From: Pararhodospirillum photometricum DSM 122
GTDB lineage: Bacteria; Pseudomonadota; Alphaproteobacteria; Rhodospirillales; Rhodospirillaceae
Reading direction: 5' to 3'
Assembly: GCF_000284415.1 (NCBI RefSeq)
Contig: NC_017059.1
Location: 2,120,725-2,140,814, forward strand
DNA: 20,090 nt
The position numbers were made by a program, and so were the translations under genes. Shown here in pieces: positions 7,197 to 15,412 of the stretch. The stretch's first letter is position 1, and the number at the start of each line of letters is the position of its first letter. Below the pieces are notes generated by a model, which ran no database searches, was not told where the DNA came from, and saw nothing but the letters and a program-made list of their open reading frames with translations.

Positions 7197-8622
7197 CGCC
7201 GGCCAAGCGGGCCTTCACCCCCAAGCTGACTTGCTCGAAGGTCAGGGTTTTAAGCAGGGGAAAGGCGAAGCTAATCTCGGTTTCGGCCTCGCCCTTGACC
7301 TGGGCTGGCACCAGTCCCACGGCTTTGGCATAGCCCAGGGGCTCGTGGTCGATGAGGGTCAGGGCCTGGGCCAGCGGCCCCGAGATCCGGGCCTTGATGT
7401 CGGCGAACTGATCTTCGGCATCAAGACCGGTGAAAACCACCGTGCCGCCCTGAAGCGCCAATCCGTCCAGCCCCTGCACCCGCGCCTGCGCCACATCCAC
7501 GCGAATGGCCTCAAGAGCCAGATGCAAGCGTCCCCCCACGTCTTCCAGGGGCGGCAGGGGAGCGCGGTAAACGACCGTCAGCCCCTCGACATCGGCCGTC
7601 CCGGCAAGCGACACGGGGGCCACCTCGGCCAAACGGGGCCCGGCCAGAACGATATCAAGAACGGCCTCGCGCACGCGCCCGCGCGAGAGGTTCTCCGCCA
7701 TCCAGGTTCGGGCCCCCTCGGCGACAAACGGTGGCCAGAGCCGGATCAGGTCCTCGGTGGCTAAGCCGGTAATGACGGGCCTGAGGCTGATCCGGGGCGC
7801 CGTGGCCAGATCCTGCGCCTCCCCCCGGGCCTCCAAGGTGGCGCCATGGCCCAAATCGACAGCCAAGCGATCGAGGGGGAGGCTTTCCAGGCCCCGGGTC
7901 GCCCGACCGGCCAGGAGCACATGGGGCACCTCGAGATCAGAGGACAGTTTCTCCCAGGGCGTCTCCGGCAGACTCCCAGACAGGGTCAAGCGCACCTCCC
8001 CAGCTTCCAGGCGGAAGAAGGCATTGAGCAGCCCCAGACGGGGATCGGGGCCGGCCAGCGCCCGCAGATCGAGGCGGGCTTGCACATCCCCCGCCAGACG
8101 CCCGGCCCGCACCGGCCCCAGCGCCAAGCTCACCCCCGGCATCAAAAGAGCCACGCTCTCGCGAAGTGCGGCGGGGGTCAGGCCGGCAAAGGACAAGGCG
8201 GCGTCCAGGGGATCGGAGGCGGCGCTCCCATTCAAGGTGGCATCAAGACGCACCTCGCCCTCGGGCCGATCCAGACTCGCCCCCAGGGTAATCACGAAGG
8301 CCCCGTCTTGCCGGTCGAAAAAGCCATCCAGATCCCGGATCGCCAGCCGCGCTCCGAGGGCAGGGTCCTCGAACAAGAAGGAGGCGTTGCTAAACGCTAG
8401 GCGCACCGGCCGTCCCGCGCCCAGCCCCAGAAGCGTCTCGAGGAGAGTGAGGGGCGTCTTGGTGTCGCTGCGCGAGGTCGTCTCGTCGCTGATCTCGGCC
8501 AGTTCGACGATCTGGACCGACTCCTGGACGACAACCTCGCGCCGGTTGAACGGGATGCCGACGATCACCAAGATCAGCAGCAGCACGTGCAGGCCCAGGG
8601 ATATGAAAAAAGCGCGTTTCAT
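7144..8622 (-). CDS. Chimeric frame: TolA N-terminus joined to AsmA/YhdP-like fragment
   Basis: The 492-codon frame begins as TolA (residues 1-57) and continues in frame as the middle of an AsmA/YhdP-like protein with LAFSNASFLFEDPALGARLAIRDLDGFF and DLSPQALSLAALD-type beta strands, ending at a frameshift near 7150. The expected N-terminus of the AsmA-like protein, including its own membrane anchor, is absent. If expressed, the product would be a TolA signal-anchor carrying part of an envelope beta domain, with no TolA rod or C-terminal domain, so it could not act as TolA. The in-frame join is probably chance (one in three). It follows tolR by 19 bases with the usual tolA spacing. Confidence 0.75.
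   Translation of the reverse strand: MKRAFFISLGLHVLLLILVIVGIPFNRREVVVQESVQIVELAEISDETTSRSDTKTPLTLLETLLGLGAGRPVRLAFSNASFLFEDPALGARLAIRDLDGFFDRQDGAFVITLGASLDRPEGEVRLDATLNGSAASDPLDAALSFAGLTPAALRESVALLMPGVSLALGPVRAGRLAGDVQARLDLRALAGPDPRLGLLNAFFRLEAGEVRLTLSGSLPETPWEKLSSDLEVPHVLLAGRATRGLESLPLDRLAVDLGHGATLEARGEAQDLATAPRISLRPVITGLATEDLIRLWPPFVAEGARTWMAENLSRGRVREAVLDIVLAGPRLAEVAPVSLAGTADVEGLTVVYRAPLPPLEDVGGRLHLALEAIRVDVAQARVQGLDGLALQGGTVVFTGLDAEDQFADIKARISGPLAQALTLIDHEPLGYAKAVGLVPAQVKGEAETEISFAFPLLKTLTFEQVSLGVKARLAGVALPRVVLGRDLGDGAF
8452..8622 (-). pseudogene. tolA: TolA N-terminal anchor (5' fragment of tolA)
   Basis: The first 57 codons are a clear TolA start: short basic N-terminus MKR, a TM helix (about 4-23) containing SLGLH, the Ser/His segment that contacts TolQ-TolR, and the beginning of the periplasmic part up to SRSDTKTP. 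Position right after tolR is the standard place. Similarity to TolA ends at ACGCCC (about 8452-8457). The rest of tolA is at 119-883 on the other strand. Confidence 0.85.
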
Positions 8623-8641
8623 CGCGAGCCTTTGTCGCCCG

Positions 8642-9109
8642 TCAACGCCGGGTCTTGGTCGGAGTCTGGGGGGCGGGCTGGCCGGGCTGGGTGATCAGGG
8701 CCACTTTCTCCAAGCCCCCCTGGCGCAGCAAGCCCATCACTTCCATCACCCGCCCATAGTTCACCCCGGCGTCACCGCGCACGTAGATTTTGACATCGGG
8801 GTTGGCCTGGGTAATCGCCTGCAAGCGGGGCGCCAGGGCCGTGTCGGGCATGGCTTGATCTTGCAGATAGATGGCGCCCTCCGCCGTCACGCTCACGGTG
8901 AGGGCCTCGGTGTCCTTGCCGAGCGAGGCGGTGGACGCGCGCGGCAGGTCCACCTTCACCCCCGTGGTCATCAGGGGAGCCGTGACCATGAAGATGATGA
9001 GCAGCACCAGCATCACGTCCACCATGGGCGTGACGTTGATGTCGCTCATCTGGTGGCTGCGTCGCCGGCGGGAATGGCCGCCTCGTCTTGGTGCAATCGA
9101 AGCGCCCAT
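8642..9109 (-). CDS. tolR: Tol-Pal system proton-motor protein TolR
   Basis: TolR, with TolQ, uses the proton gradient to energise TolA. The 155-residue product has an Arg-rich cytoplasmic N-terminus, one TM helix with the conserved proton-path Asp at residue 31 (TPMVDVMLVLLIIFMV), and a periplasmic ExbD/TolR domain (VKIYVRGDAGVNYGRVMEVMGLL). Length is usual. The ATG has an AAGG site upstream, five bases after the tolQ stop, and tolA follows after 19 bases, so translation is probably coupled. The gene looks intact. Confidence 0.97.
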   Translation of the reverse strand: MGASIAPRRGGHSRRRRSHQMSDINVTPMVDVMLVLLIIFMVTAPLMTTGVKVDLPRASTASLGKDTEALTVSVTAEGAIYLQDQAMPDTALAPRLQAITQANPDVKIYVRGDAGVNYGRVMEVMGLLRQGGLEKVALITQPGQPAPQTPTKTRR

Positions 9110-9114
9110 GAGCC

Positions 9115-10137
9115 TTAATCCCGTTCGTCGAGCTGGCGGCCGAGGATGGCGCCGAACTCACCGGAAAAGGCTTCCAGGCGGCCGGCGTAGCGGTCGATAT
9201 CCGACGACAGCTTGTTGTAGGCGATCACCGCCGGAATCGCCGCCACCAAGCCCAGCGCCGTGGCGAACAAGGCCTCGGCGATGCCGGGCGCCACCGTGGC
9301 CAAGCTGGTGTCTTGCGACTGGCCGATGGCCGCGAAGCTGTTCATGATGCCCCACACCGTGCCAAACAGGCCGACAAACGGCGCCACCGAGCCGGTCGAG
9401 GCCAAAAAGCCCAGCCGACGTTCCACCATGTCCAACTCGCGGCTCATGGTGATGCCCATCACCCGCTCGATGCGCTGGGCCAGCAGCGGGCGCGGACCGG
9501 CCGGCCCCCCGCGACGCTGGGCCGCCAGCCGCCACTCCCGCATGGCCGCGACAAAAACCGCACTCATGGGATCGCGCGGGCGCTGGCCGATACGGTCGAA
9601 CAGGTCTTCCAGCGACGAGCCCGACCAGAACTTTTCCTCGAACTTTTCCGCCTTGCGGTTGAGGTCGCGGATGCGAATCAATTTTTCGATGATAATCGCC
9701 CAGCACCACACGCTGGCCCCCATCAGGGCCATCATGACCATTTTGACGATGATGTCGGCCTGCATGAACAGGCCCGTCACCGACAGGTGGGCCGGTGCCG
9801 GGGCGGCCGGGGCCGCTGCCGCAGCGGCGCCAACCCCCGCTCCCGCCGCCGCCGCCGCGACCGGGCCGGCCGTGCCGCTGGACGGCAGCCCCGTGCCCAC
9901 GGGGCGCTGCGGCACCGTGGCCGCCTGGGGCAGCAACTCGCGATCAACGGGCAGGGCCGGCTGGGCCCGCGGCGCCGGCGGCTGAACCTGAGCCTCCGGG
10001 CCCGCGCCGAAGGCATGACCCAAGGCATGGCCCAGGGAATCGCCCAGGTGGATCAAGGTTTGTGCAAGGGCATCGGTCACGCCCGCGCCCGCCTGGGAAA
10101 CCAAGTGCGTGATCGCGTCAGCGGTGAGGGGTTCCAT
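9115..10137 (-). CDS. tolQ: Tol-Pal system motor protein TolQ with long N-terminal extension
   Basis: The TolQ/ExbB/MotA-family core runs from about residue 117: TM1 at 128-150, a cytoplasmic loop, TM2 at 246-268 (GSVAPFVGLFGTVWGIMNSF) and TM3 at 287-306 (EALFATALGLVAAIPAVIAYN). These are the proton-channel helices around TolR. The core (about 225 residues) matches normal TolQ. It is preceded by some 116 extra residues: an amphipathic stretch (about 7-45) and an Ala/Pro-rich linker. The ATG at 10137 lies 20 bases inside ybgC, and an alternative ATG at residue 125 would fall inside the membrane segment, so part of the extension is probably real, though a non-ATG start in between is possible. 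The operon is ybgC-tolQ-tolR-tolA. Confidence 0.95.
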   Translation of the reverse strand: MEPLTADAITHLVSQAGAGVTDALAQTLIHLGDSLGHALGHAFGAGPEAQVQPPAPRAQPALPVDRELLPQAATVPQRPVGTGLPSSGTAGPVAAAAAGAGVGAAAAAAPAAPAPAHLSVTGLFMQADIIVKMVMMALMGASVWCWAIIIEKLIRIRDLNRKAEKFEEKFWSGSSLEDLFDRIGQRPRDPMSAVFVAAMREWRLAAQRRGGPAGPRPLLAQRIERVMGITMSRELDMVERRLGFLASTGSVAPFVGLFGTVWGIMNSFAAIGQSQDTSLATVAPGIAEALFATALGLVAAIPAVIAYNKLSSDIDRYAGRLEAFSGEFGAILGRQLDERD

Positions 10138-10639
10138 CGTCCGTCCTGTTTACGAGTCGTCCGTCCTGGTCGGGTCCGGTCAGCAAGGCGCGCACCGAGG
10201 CGGGCAGGCGAGCCGGTGCGCCGCTGGCCAGGGCCAGACAAGCCACGCGCACCGCAAGGCGTGTCAGTTCCTGAGGGCCGCGCCGGAGTCTCTGGTCGAG
10301 ATCCAAGAGCGCGCCGCCCACATGAACGATCCGCGTTTCCACCGTCAAGGCGTCGTCAAGGCGCGCCGGGCGCCGGTAGTCAAGGCTCAGTCGGGCCACC
10401 GCGAAGGCGAGGCCTTCTTGGTCCATCAGGTCCCGCTGGGCGAGTCCGAGCAGGCGCAGCATTTCGGTACGCGCCCGCTCGGCGAAATTCAAGTACTGTG
10501 AATGATAGACAATGCCGCCCGCGTCCGTGTTTTCCCAGTGAACGCGCACGGGATACAGGTGGACGCCGTCGCGCCACACGCCGGAAGGGGGGAGGGGGTC
10601 GGGGGTCGATGCCTTAGCTCTCCGGGGGCGGGGGGGCAT
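10118..10639 (-). CDS. ybgC: YbgC-type acyl-CoA thioesterase (hotdog fold)
   Basis: A 4HBT-family thioesterase, the usual first gene of tol-pal clusters, acting on acyl-CoA substrates in the cytoplasm. The hotdog domain begins at [21 protein letters not shown]. The second Asp (residue 39 from this start) is the expected catalytic one, while the first position of the common DTDAGG pattern is Asn here. The domain continues through [19 protein letters not shown] and [20 protein letters not shown]. The frame is open to 10681 (TTG). I prefer ATG at 10639, but GTG at 10579 directly before the domain is also possible, and none has a good ribosome site. Any of the first two overlaps the ruvB end. The C-terminal tail after about residue 140 is longer and less conserved. 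Confidence 0.9.
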   Translation of the reverse strand: MPPRPRRAKASTPDPLPPSGVWRDGVHLYPVRVHWENTDAGGIVYHSQYLNFAERARTEMLRLLGLAQRDLMDQEGLAFAVARLSLDYRRPARLDDALTVETRIVHVGGALLDLDQRLRRGPQELTRLAVRVACLALASGAPARLPASVRALLTGPDQDGRLVNRTDDGTPHR

Positions 10640-11645
10640 CGGGGGACGGCGGAGGCGCCAAGCCCAAGTGACGCCACGCAAGAGCCGTCATCACCCGACC
10701 GCGCGGCGTGCGCTGGATAAAGCCCTGTTGCAACAAAAACGGTTCGATCACGTCTTCCAGGGTGTCGCGCTCCTCGGCCAAGGCGGCGGCCAGAGTTTCC
10801 ACCCCCACGGGCCCTCCGCCATAATGCTCGGCCATGCGACGCAGATAGGCGCGGTCCTGGGTGTCCAGGCCGGCGCCATCGACATCAAGCCGCGAGAGGG
10901 CGGCGTCGGCCACAAAGGCGGTCACGGGGGAGCGACCGGCCACGGCGGCAAAGTCGCGCACGCGGCGCAGCAGGCGACCAGCGACGCGCGGCGTGCCCCG
11001 CGAGCGCCGCGCCACCTCTAGCGCCCCATCGGCGCTCAGAGCCACCCCCAAAAGGGCGGCGCCACGGGTGACGATGTCCACCAGTTCCTCGGTTTCGTAG
11101 AACTCAAGCCGCAAGGGGATTCCGAAGCGATCGCGCAGAGGCGTGGTCAACAGGCCCGAGCGGGTTGTCGCGCCGACCAGGGTGAACGGGGCCAGATCAA
11201 TGCGCACGCTACGGGCAGCCGGACCCTCGCCGATAATCAGGTCAAGCTGGAAATCCTCCATCGCCGGATATAAGACCTCTTCAATGGCGGGATTGAGGCG
11301 ATGGATTTCGTCGATGAACAAGACGTCGCGCGGCTCCAAGTTGGTGAGCAGCGCCGCCAGATCACCGGCCCGGGCGATCATCGGCCCGCTGGTCGCGCGA
11401 AAGCCCACCCCCAGTTCCCGGGCCACGATCTGGGCCAAGGTCGTCTTGCCCAGGCCTGGCGGGCCATGAAACAGCACATGGTCCAGGGCCTCGCCCCGAT
11501 CACGGGCGGCTTTGACGAACACCGCCAGATTTTCCCGCACCCTTCGTTGGCCCACGAAGTCGTTCAGAGTCTGCGGGCGCAGGGCAACATCGTCGCCCTC
11601 GCGCCGCTTGCCGGACACCAGGCGCTCGGCGTCAGCGTTGGCCAT
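10614..11645 (-). CDS. ruvB: Holliday junction branch-migration ATPase RuvB
   Basis: RuvB is the AAA+ motor that drives branch migration with RuvA. The 343-residue product shows Walker A GPPGLGKT (61-68), Walker B LFIDEIH (109-115), the sensor/arginine-finger segment [18 protein letters not shown] (158-175), a sensor-2 region [15 protein letters not shown], and the C-terminal winged-helix domain ending in [20 protein letters not shown] Pro-rich tail follows. Length is standard. The ATG lies three bases after the ruvA stop, so the two are cotranslated. Intact. Confidence 0.98.
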   Translation of the reverse strand: MANADAERLVSGKRREGDDVALRPQTLNDFVGQRRVRENLAVFVKAARDRGEALDHVLFHGPPGLGKTTLAQIVARELGVGFRATSGPMIARAGDLAALLTNLEPRDVLFIDEIHRLNPAIEEVLYPAMEDFQLDLIIGEGPAARSVRIDLAPFTLVGATTRSGLLTTPLRDRFGIPLRLEFYETEELVDIVTRGAALLGVALSADGALEVARRSRGTPRVAGRLLRRVRDFAAVAGRSPVTAFVADAALSRLDVDGAGLDTQDRAYLRRMAEHYGGGPVGVETLAAALAEERDTLEDVIEPFLLQQGFIQRTPRGRVMTALAWRHLGLAPPPSPDAPPPPES

Positions 11646-11648
11646 GGA

Positions 11649-12290
11649 TCAGCTTCTTCCCAACTCACGCAAGGCGGCTTGCAACACCGCCGACAAAGGG
11701 GCCTCGGGGCCGAGGGCCGCTTGGCTCCTGGCCACCGCGACCAAGGCCTCGGCCCGGCCATAGCCCAGATTGACCAGGGCGCTCAGGGCATCCTCGCCCA
11801 CCCCCCGGCTTCCCCCGCTCGCCTCGGCCGCTGGGGCGGGGCCATCGGCCAGGGCCAGCCGGGGGGCGGCGCTCTCCAGAGCGCCCAGGGCCACGGCCCG
11901 GTCCTTCAACTCGGCGGCAATGCGCTGGGCCAACTTGGGGCCCACCCCGGCCGCTCGGGTCAGGGCCGCTTTGTCTCCGGCCACGATGGCTTGGCCCAAG
12001 GCCTCGGCCGAGAGCACCGATAACAAGGCCAGCGCCACCTTGGACCCCACCCCGGGCACGGTGGACAGCAGGCGAAACCACGCCCGCTCCGCCGCCTCCA
12101 GAAAGCCAAAGAGGTGGATATGGTCCTCGCGCACATGCGTTTCGATGAACAAGGTCGTGCTTTCGCCGACCATGGGCAGCCGTCGCAGCACCCGGCTCGG
12201 GCAAAAGGCCTGATAGCCCACGCCGTTGACGTCGATCACCACCCAATCCTCGCCCACCGCCTCGACGAGGCCGCGTAACTTGGCGATCAT
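11649..12290 (-). CDS. ruvA: Holliday junction binding protein RuvA
   Basis: RuvA tetramers hold the four-way junction for RuvB. The product (213 residues) starts [26 protein letters not shown], the N-terminal OB domain. Helix-hairpin-helix motifs follow ([35 protein letters not shown]), then a flexible Ala/Gly linker and domain III ([20 protein letters not shown]), which binds RuvB. The frame opens 19 codons earlier, but the ATG at 12290 matches the family start, has GGAGG upstream and overlaps the ruvC stop by four bases (ATGA). The gene is intact. Confidence 0.97.
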   Translation of the reverse strand: MIAKLRGLVEAVGEDWVVIDVNGVGYQAFCPSRVLRRLPMVGESTTLFIETHVREDHIHLFGFLEAAERAWFRLLSTVPGVGSKVALALLSVLSAEALGQAIVAGDKAALTRAAGVGPKLAQRIAAELKDRAVALGALESAAPRLALADGPAPAAEASGGSRGVGEDALSALVNLGYGRAEALVAVARSQAALGPEAPLSAVLQAALRELGRS

Positions 12291-12790
12291 GCTCCGCCTC
12301 CCGCGCGCCGCAACGATCGTTGCCCGGCGTGGGCGTGGGCATGGCACACCGCAACCGCCAAGGCGTCGGCGGCGTCGGCGGCCTCCAGCACGGCCCCGGG
12401 CAGCAAGGTGCGGATCATCATCCCCACCTGGGCCTTGGCCGCGCCGCCCGTGCCCACCACCGCCTTCTTGACCACGCTCGGCTGGTATTCGGCGACAGCG
12501 ATCCCGGCCAGGGCCGGGGCCAGCAGCACCACGCCCCGGGCTTGCCCCAGCTTGAGGGTCGAGGCGGGATTGCAGTTGACGAAGGTCTCCTCAACGGCGG
12601 CGCTCTCGGGGGCGTAGGCGGCAATCACCGCCAGGATGCCTTGATGCAACTGGGCCAGCCGCTCGGCCAGCGACAGGGACTCGTCCGAGCGCACCACGCC
12701 GTCGGCCACATGCCGCAGGCGGTTGTCCCACGCCTCGATCACGCCCCACCCGGTGACGCGCAAGCCCGGATCGAGCCCCAGCACCCGCAT
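12287..12790 (-). CDS. ruvC: Holliday junction resolvase RuvC
   Basis: RuvC cuts Holliday junctions symmetrically. The 167-residue product has the RNase H-like fold with the four acidic catalytic positions: Asp7 in [16 protein letters not shown], Glu in AVEETFVN (67/68), and Asp139 and Asp142 in [17 protein letters not shown]. The basic stretch [10 protein letters not shown] is also typical. The start overlaps the yebC stop (TGATG) and the stop overlaps the ruvA start, giving tight translational coupling. Intact. Confidence 0.97.
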   Translation of the reverse strand: MRVLGLDPGLRVTGWGVIEAWDNRLRHVADGVVRSDESLSLAERLAQLHQGILAVIAAYAPESAAVEETFVNCNPASTLKLGQARGVVLLAPALAGIAVAEYQPSVVKKAVVGTGGAAKAQVGMMIRTLLPGAVLEAADAADALAVAVCHAHAHAGQRSLRRAGGGA

Positions 12791-13536
12791 CAGCCCAGGC
12801 TTTCCATGACGGCATCGTCGATTTCGTAATTGGCGGCCACGCGCTGCACGTCGTCGCTGTCGTCGAGCGCGTTCAGGAACTTCATGAGCAGCGGCGCCGT
12901 TTCGGCATCCACCGGCACCGAGGCCTTGGCCCGCCAGTCAAAGCGCGAGATCTCGGCGTCGCCCAGGCTGGTTTCCAGGGCGCGGGTCACGGCGGCCAGA
13001 TCGTCGGGCTTGCAATAGATGTCGTGGCCGTCGTCGCTCGACTCCACGTCATCGGCCCCGGCCTCGATGGCCGCTTCCAGCACCGCATCGGGTTCGCCGG
13101 CCTTGGCCGGGTAGTGGATCAGGCCGACCCGGTCGAAGTTGAAGGCCACCGAGCCGGTTTCGCCCATGGTCCCGCCGTTCTTGTTGAAGGCGGCGCGCAC
13201 TTCGGCGGCGGTGCGGTTGCGGTTGTCGCTGAGGCATTCCACGATCACCGCGACATTGCCCGGGCCATAGCCCTCGTAGCGCATTTCTTCCAGATTGGCG
13301 CCATCGGTCGAGTTGGTGGCCTTGTCGATGGCGCGCTGGATGTTGTCCTTGGGCATGGACTGGGCGCGCGCGGCGATAATGGCCGCGCGCAGACGCGCGT
13401 TGGAATCGGGATCAGGCAGGCCCATTTTGGCTGCCACGGTGATTTCGCGGGCGAGCTTGGTAAAGGCCTGGGCGCGTTTGGCGTCCTGCCCGCCCTTGCG
13501 GTACATGATGTTCTTGAATTTGGAATGACCGGCCAT
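12790..13536 (-). CDS. yebC: YebC/PmpR-family regulatory protein
   Basis: A 248-residue YebC/TACO1-family protein. The start [20 protein letters not shown], the [18 protein letters not shown] segment, [40 protein letters not shown] and the acidic C-terminal domain are all present. The family is described both as transcriptional regulators and, for bacterial YebC and human TACO1, as translation factors easing polyproline synthesis. The second role is notable beside the very Pro-rich tolA and tolQ products, but that link is only a thought. It heads the yebC-ruvCAB-ybgC-tolQR row, so the operon promoter should lie in 13537-13684. No strong Shine-Dalgarno precedes the ATG. Confidence 0.96.
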   Translation of the reverse strand: MAGHSKFKNIMYRKGGQDAKRAQAFTKLAREITVAAKMGLPDPDSNARLRAAIIAARAQSMPKDNIQRAIDKATNSTDGANLEEMRYEGYGPGNVAVIVECLSDNRNRTAAEVRAAFNKNGGTMGETGSVAFNFDRVGLIHYPAKAGEPDAVLEAAIEAGADDVESSDDGHDIYCKPDDLAAVTRALETSLGDAEISRFDWRAKASVPVDAETAPLLMKFLNALDDSDDVQRVAANYEIDDAVMESLG

Positions 13537-13572
13537 AGTCGGCTTGCTCTGTCTCTATCGCGATGTGGGATT

Positions 13573-13588
13573 TCCCCCGGCCGGGGGA
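13573..13588. other. GC palindrome upstream of yebC
   Basis: TCCCCCGGCCGGGGGA is a perfect 16-nt palindrome 37 bases before the yebC start, in the 148-base gap between xerC and yebC. It could be an operator-like site or an RNA hairpin in the yebC leader. No T-run is attached. Function unknown. Confidence 0.3.
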
Positions 13589-13656
13589 GCGCCCCCACTA
13601 TGGCAGGTGTCCCGAGGGAAAGAAACCCGGGCTTTTTTCCTTGGGAGACGAGGGGG

Positions 13657-13680
13657 GCTGGGGAGGCCGCGCCTCCCCGG
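13657..13680 (-). terminator. GC hairpin after xerC
   Basis: GGGGAGGC (13660-13667) pairs with GCCTCCCC (13671-13678) across a three-base loop, four bases beyond the xerC stop. Read on the minus strand it is followed by AGCCCCCC rather than T, so as a terminator it is weak. Nearly the same hairpin occurs after the SRPBCC gene at 18521-18542, there with a T-run. Confidence 0.45.
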
Positions 13681-13684
13681 CCTT

Positions 13685-14701
13685 TCAGCGGGCCCTGGGA
13701 TGAGTCTCGCGGTGCAGCCGCGCCAGCCCGACCGAATCGACCTTCGTATAACGCTGCGTCGTCGATAAACTGGCATGCCCCAGCAGTTCCTGAATGGTCC
13801 TGAGGTCACCCCCATGGGCCAACAGATGGGTTGCGAAACTATGGCGCAAGGCATGGGGCGTCGCCGACTCGGGCAGACCCAACAGCGCCCGCAGCCGCCG
13901 CATCTGGCGTTGCACCACCCCGGGGTTGAGACGTGCCCCCCTCTGCCCCAAAAACAGGGGCGTCCCCGGCCCCCCGGGGAAGGGACAGGCCTCGAGATAG
14001 TCGTCTAGGGCCTCGCTCACCACCGGCAACAACGGCACCAGCCGCTCCTTGCGGCCCTTGCCGAGGATGCGCAGCACCTCCCCCCGGGGCCAGTCGCCCC
14101 GATCGAGATCAAGGGCCTCCCCCAACCGCAGGCCACAGCCATACAGCAAGGTAAACAAGGCTAGATCGCGCTTGGCCACCCAGGGCTCGTCTTGCAAGTC
14201 GCGGGTGGCGGCCAAGGTCTCGGCGGCTTCCTCCTCGCTCAGGGCCTTGGGCACCGCCTGGGGCAGCTTGGGGGTGCGCAGGCTGTCCAGCGCGGCATTG
14301 TGGATGTGGTCTTCGCGGTCGAGCCAGCGGAAAAGGTTGCGCAGTGCCGACAGGGCCCGGGCCAGCGAGGGCCGCGACAGGCCCTCATTGGTGCGGGCGG
14401 TGAGATAGGCGCGAAAGTCCGCCGCGTCCAAGGCCGCCAACACCCCCAAACTGACTTCCTCCCCGCGATAGTCGCGCAAGAACGCCAAAAAAGCGGCGAG
14501 GTCGCGAGCGTAAGCCAGCAGGGTATGGGGGCTGGCCCGGCGCTCGCGGCCCATCCATCCTAGCCAGTCGGCGAGGACGCGGGCGAGATCGGGCGGGCAG
14601 GGCAGGGGAACGGCGGCCAGAACCGGGCCGAGGACCGGATCCCCCCCCAGGCCCAGCGCATCCCCCGGCCTTAGCGCGGAGGCATCCGGCGACGCAGGCA
14701 A
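13685..14701 (-). CDS. xerC: Tyrosine recombinase XerC
   Basis: A lambda-integrase-type recombinase that with XerD resolves chromosome dimers at dif. The N-terminal SAM-like core-binding domain (about 38-125) has ASPHTLLAYARDLAAFLAFL and ALSALRNLFRWL. The catalytic domain has the Arg (LLYGCGLRLGEAL), the Lys beta-hairpin (GKGRKERLVPL), HALRHSFATHLL, LGHASLSTTQRYTKV with the nucleophilic Tyr, and a short tail. XerC rather than a phage integrase is indicated by sequence and by the DUF484 neighbour, a common xerC partner. At 338 residues it is slightly long because of a Pro/Ala-rich N-terminus. The TTG start at 14701 overlaps the DUF484 gene by 31 bases and is uncertain. I see no attachment site nearby. 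Confidence 0.93.
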   Translation of the reverse strand: MPASPDASALRPGDALGLGGDPVLGPVLAAVPLPCPPDLARVLADWLGWMGRERRASPHTLLAYARDLAAFLAFLRDYRGEEVSLGVLAALDAADFRAYLTARTNEGLSRPSLARALSALRNLFRWLDREDHIHNAALDSLRTPKLPQAVPKALSEEEAAETLAATRDLQDEPWVAKRDLALFTLLYGCGLRLGEALDLDRGDWPRGEVLRILGKGRKERLVPLLPVVSEALDDYLEACPFPGGPGTPLFLGQRGARLNPGVVQRQMRRLRALLGLPESATPHALRHSFATHLLAHGGDLRTIQELLGHASLSTTQRYTKVDSVGLARLHRETHPRAR

Positions 14702-15384
14702 TTTTCCACCACCCGGGCAAGAAACAGCAGAAGGTCAAGCGCCATGTCGGGCTCGAAGGTGCCCTCCAGACGCGAGCCCAGCGCTAGAATGCCGAGCGGT
14801 TGCCCGTCGGCGGCGGTGAGCCGGACCAGGGCATCGGAGCGCACCTCGCTGGCCGTGGCGCCGTAGATCACCGATTCCGCCGGGCTCAAAGGGCGCAAGG
14901 CGGCCATGTCGTCGGTCTCAAAGGTGCGCCCCATCAAGCCGGGGGGCAGGGTGGCAATCGCGGGAGGGACCCCCGGCAAGCCCTGTTCTATGCGCAAGGT
15001 GCACACATCGACATCGAGAAACAACGGCAGGTCCTCGGCGATGGTCAGGGCTAGGCCGTCGATCCCCTCGCTTTCCAAAACGGCCAGGGCGGCCTGCAAG
15101 GTGCCCTTTTGGGTGGCCATGTTGGAGCGGGTGGTTATGATCAACTGCTCGGCGCAATCTTGCAGATCCGCCATTTCGGTTTGCAAGCGCTTGAGCATGA
15201 CGTGCTGAATGTCCACCACCTTTCCCTCGCTGGACTCGAACCGCTGGGGCGGCGTGGCGAGCAGCAAGACGTCGGGATGCTCCTTCAGGAAATCAGGATT
15301 GCGCAAAAGGTAGTCAAGGACGGCGGCTTCGTCCGGGTCGTTTCCCGATCCGGTGGGGGACACCGTGTCGCTGGCCTTGCCCAT
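14671..15384 (-). CDS. DUF484 family protein (GAF-like)
   Basis: The 237-residue product matches the DUF484 family often found beside xerC: VLDYLLRNPDFLKEHPDVLL, then a helical linker (VDIQHVMLKRLQTEMADLQ) and a GAF-like sensor domain with LFLDVDVCTLRIEQGLPGV and GQPLGILALGSRLEGTFEPDM. Its biochemical role is not established; chromosome-related function is inferred from its neighbour only. The frame opens at 15450, but the ATG at 15384 has a GGGAGGA site about eight bases upstream and gives the usual N-terminus. It lies 28 bases after fsa. Confidence 0.9.
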   Translation of the reverse strand: MGKASDTVSPTGSGNDPDEAAVLDYLLRNPDFLKEHPDVLLLATPPQRFESSEGKVVDIQHVMLKRLQTEMADLQDCAEQLIITTRSNMATQKGTLQAALAVLESEGIDGLALTIAEDLPLFLDVDVCTLRIEQGLPGVPPAIATLPPGLMGRTFETDDMAALRPLSPAESVIYGATASEVRSDALVRLTAADGQPLGILALGSRLEGTFEPDMALDLLLFLARVVENCLRRRMPPR

Positions 15385-15412
15385 AGGGGACGTCCTCCCG
15401 ACTTCGTTGGGT

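Noticed and set aside
4908..8451. The sensor/AsmA segment as a mobile insertion
   Set aside because: No terminal inverted repeats, target duplications or transposase. Both ends are cut genes, which fits rearrangement or misassembly better.
9313..10617. 434-residue plus-strand frame opposite tolQ and ybgC
   Set aside because: Antisense to well-supported genes. Composition is His/Arg/Gly-rich shadow sequence.
13024..13803. 259-residue plus-strand frame opposite yebC
   Set aside because: Antisense to intact YebC and runs through the intergenic hairpins. No domain.
13685..14701. Tyrosine recombinase as sign of an integrated element
   Set aside because: Its motifs and DUF484 neighbour fit housekeeping XerC. 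No phage genes, tRNA or direct-repeat attachment sites are seen.
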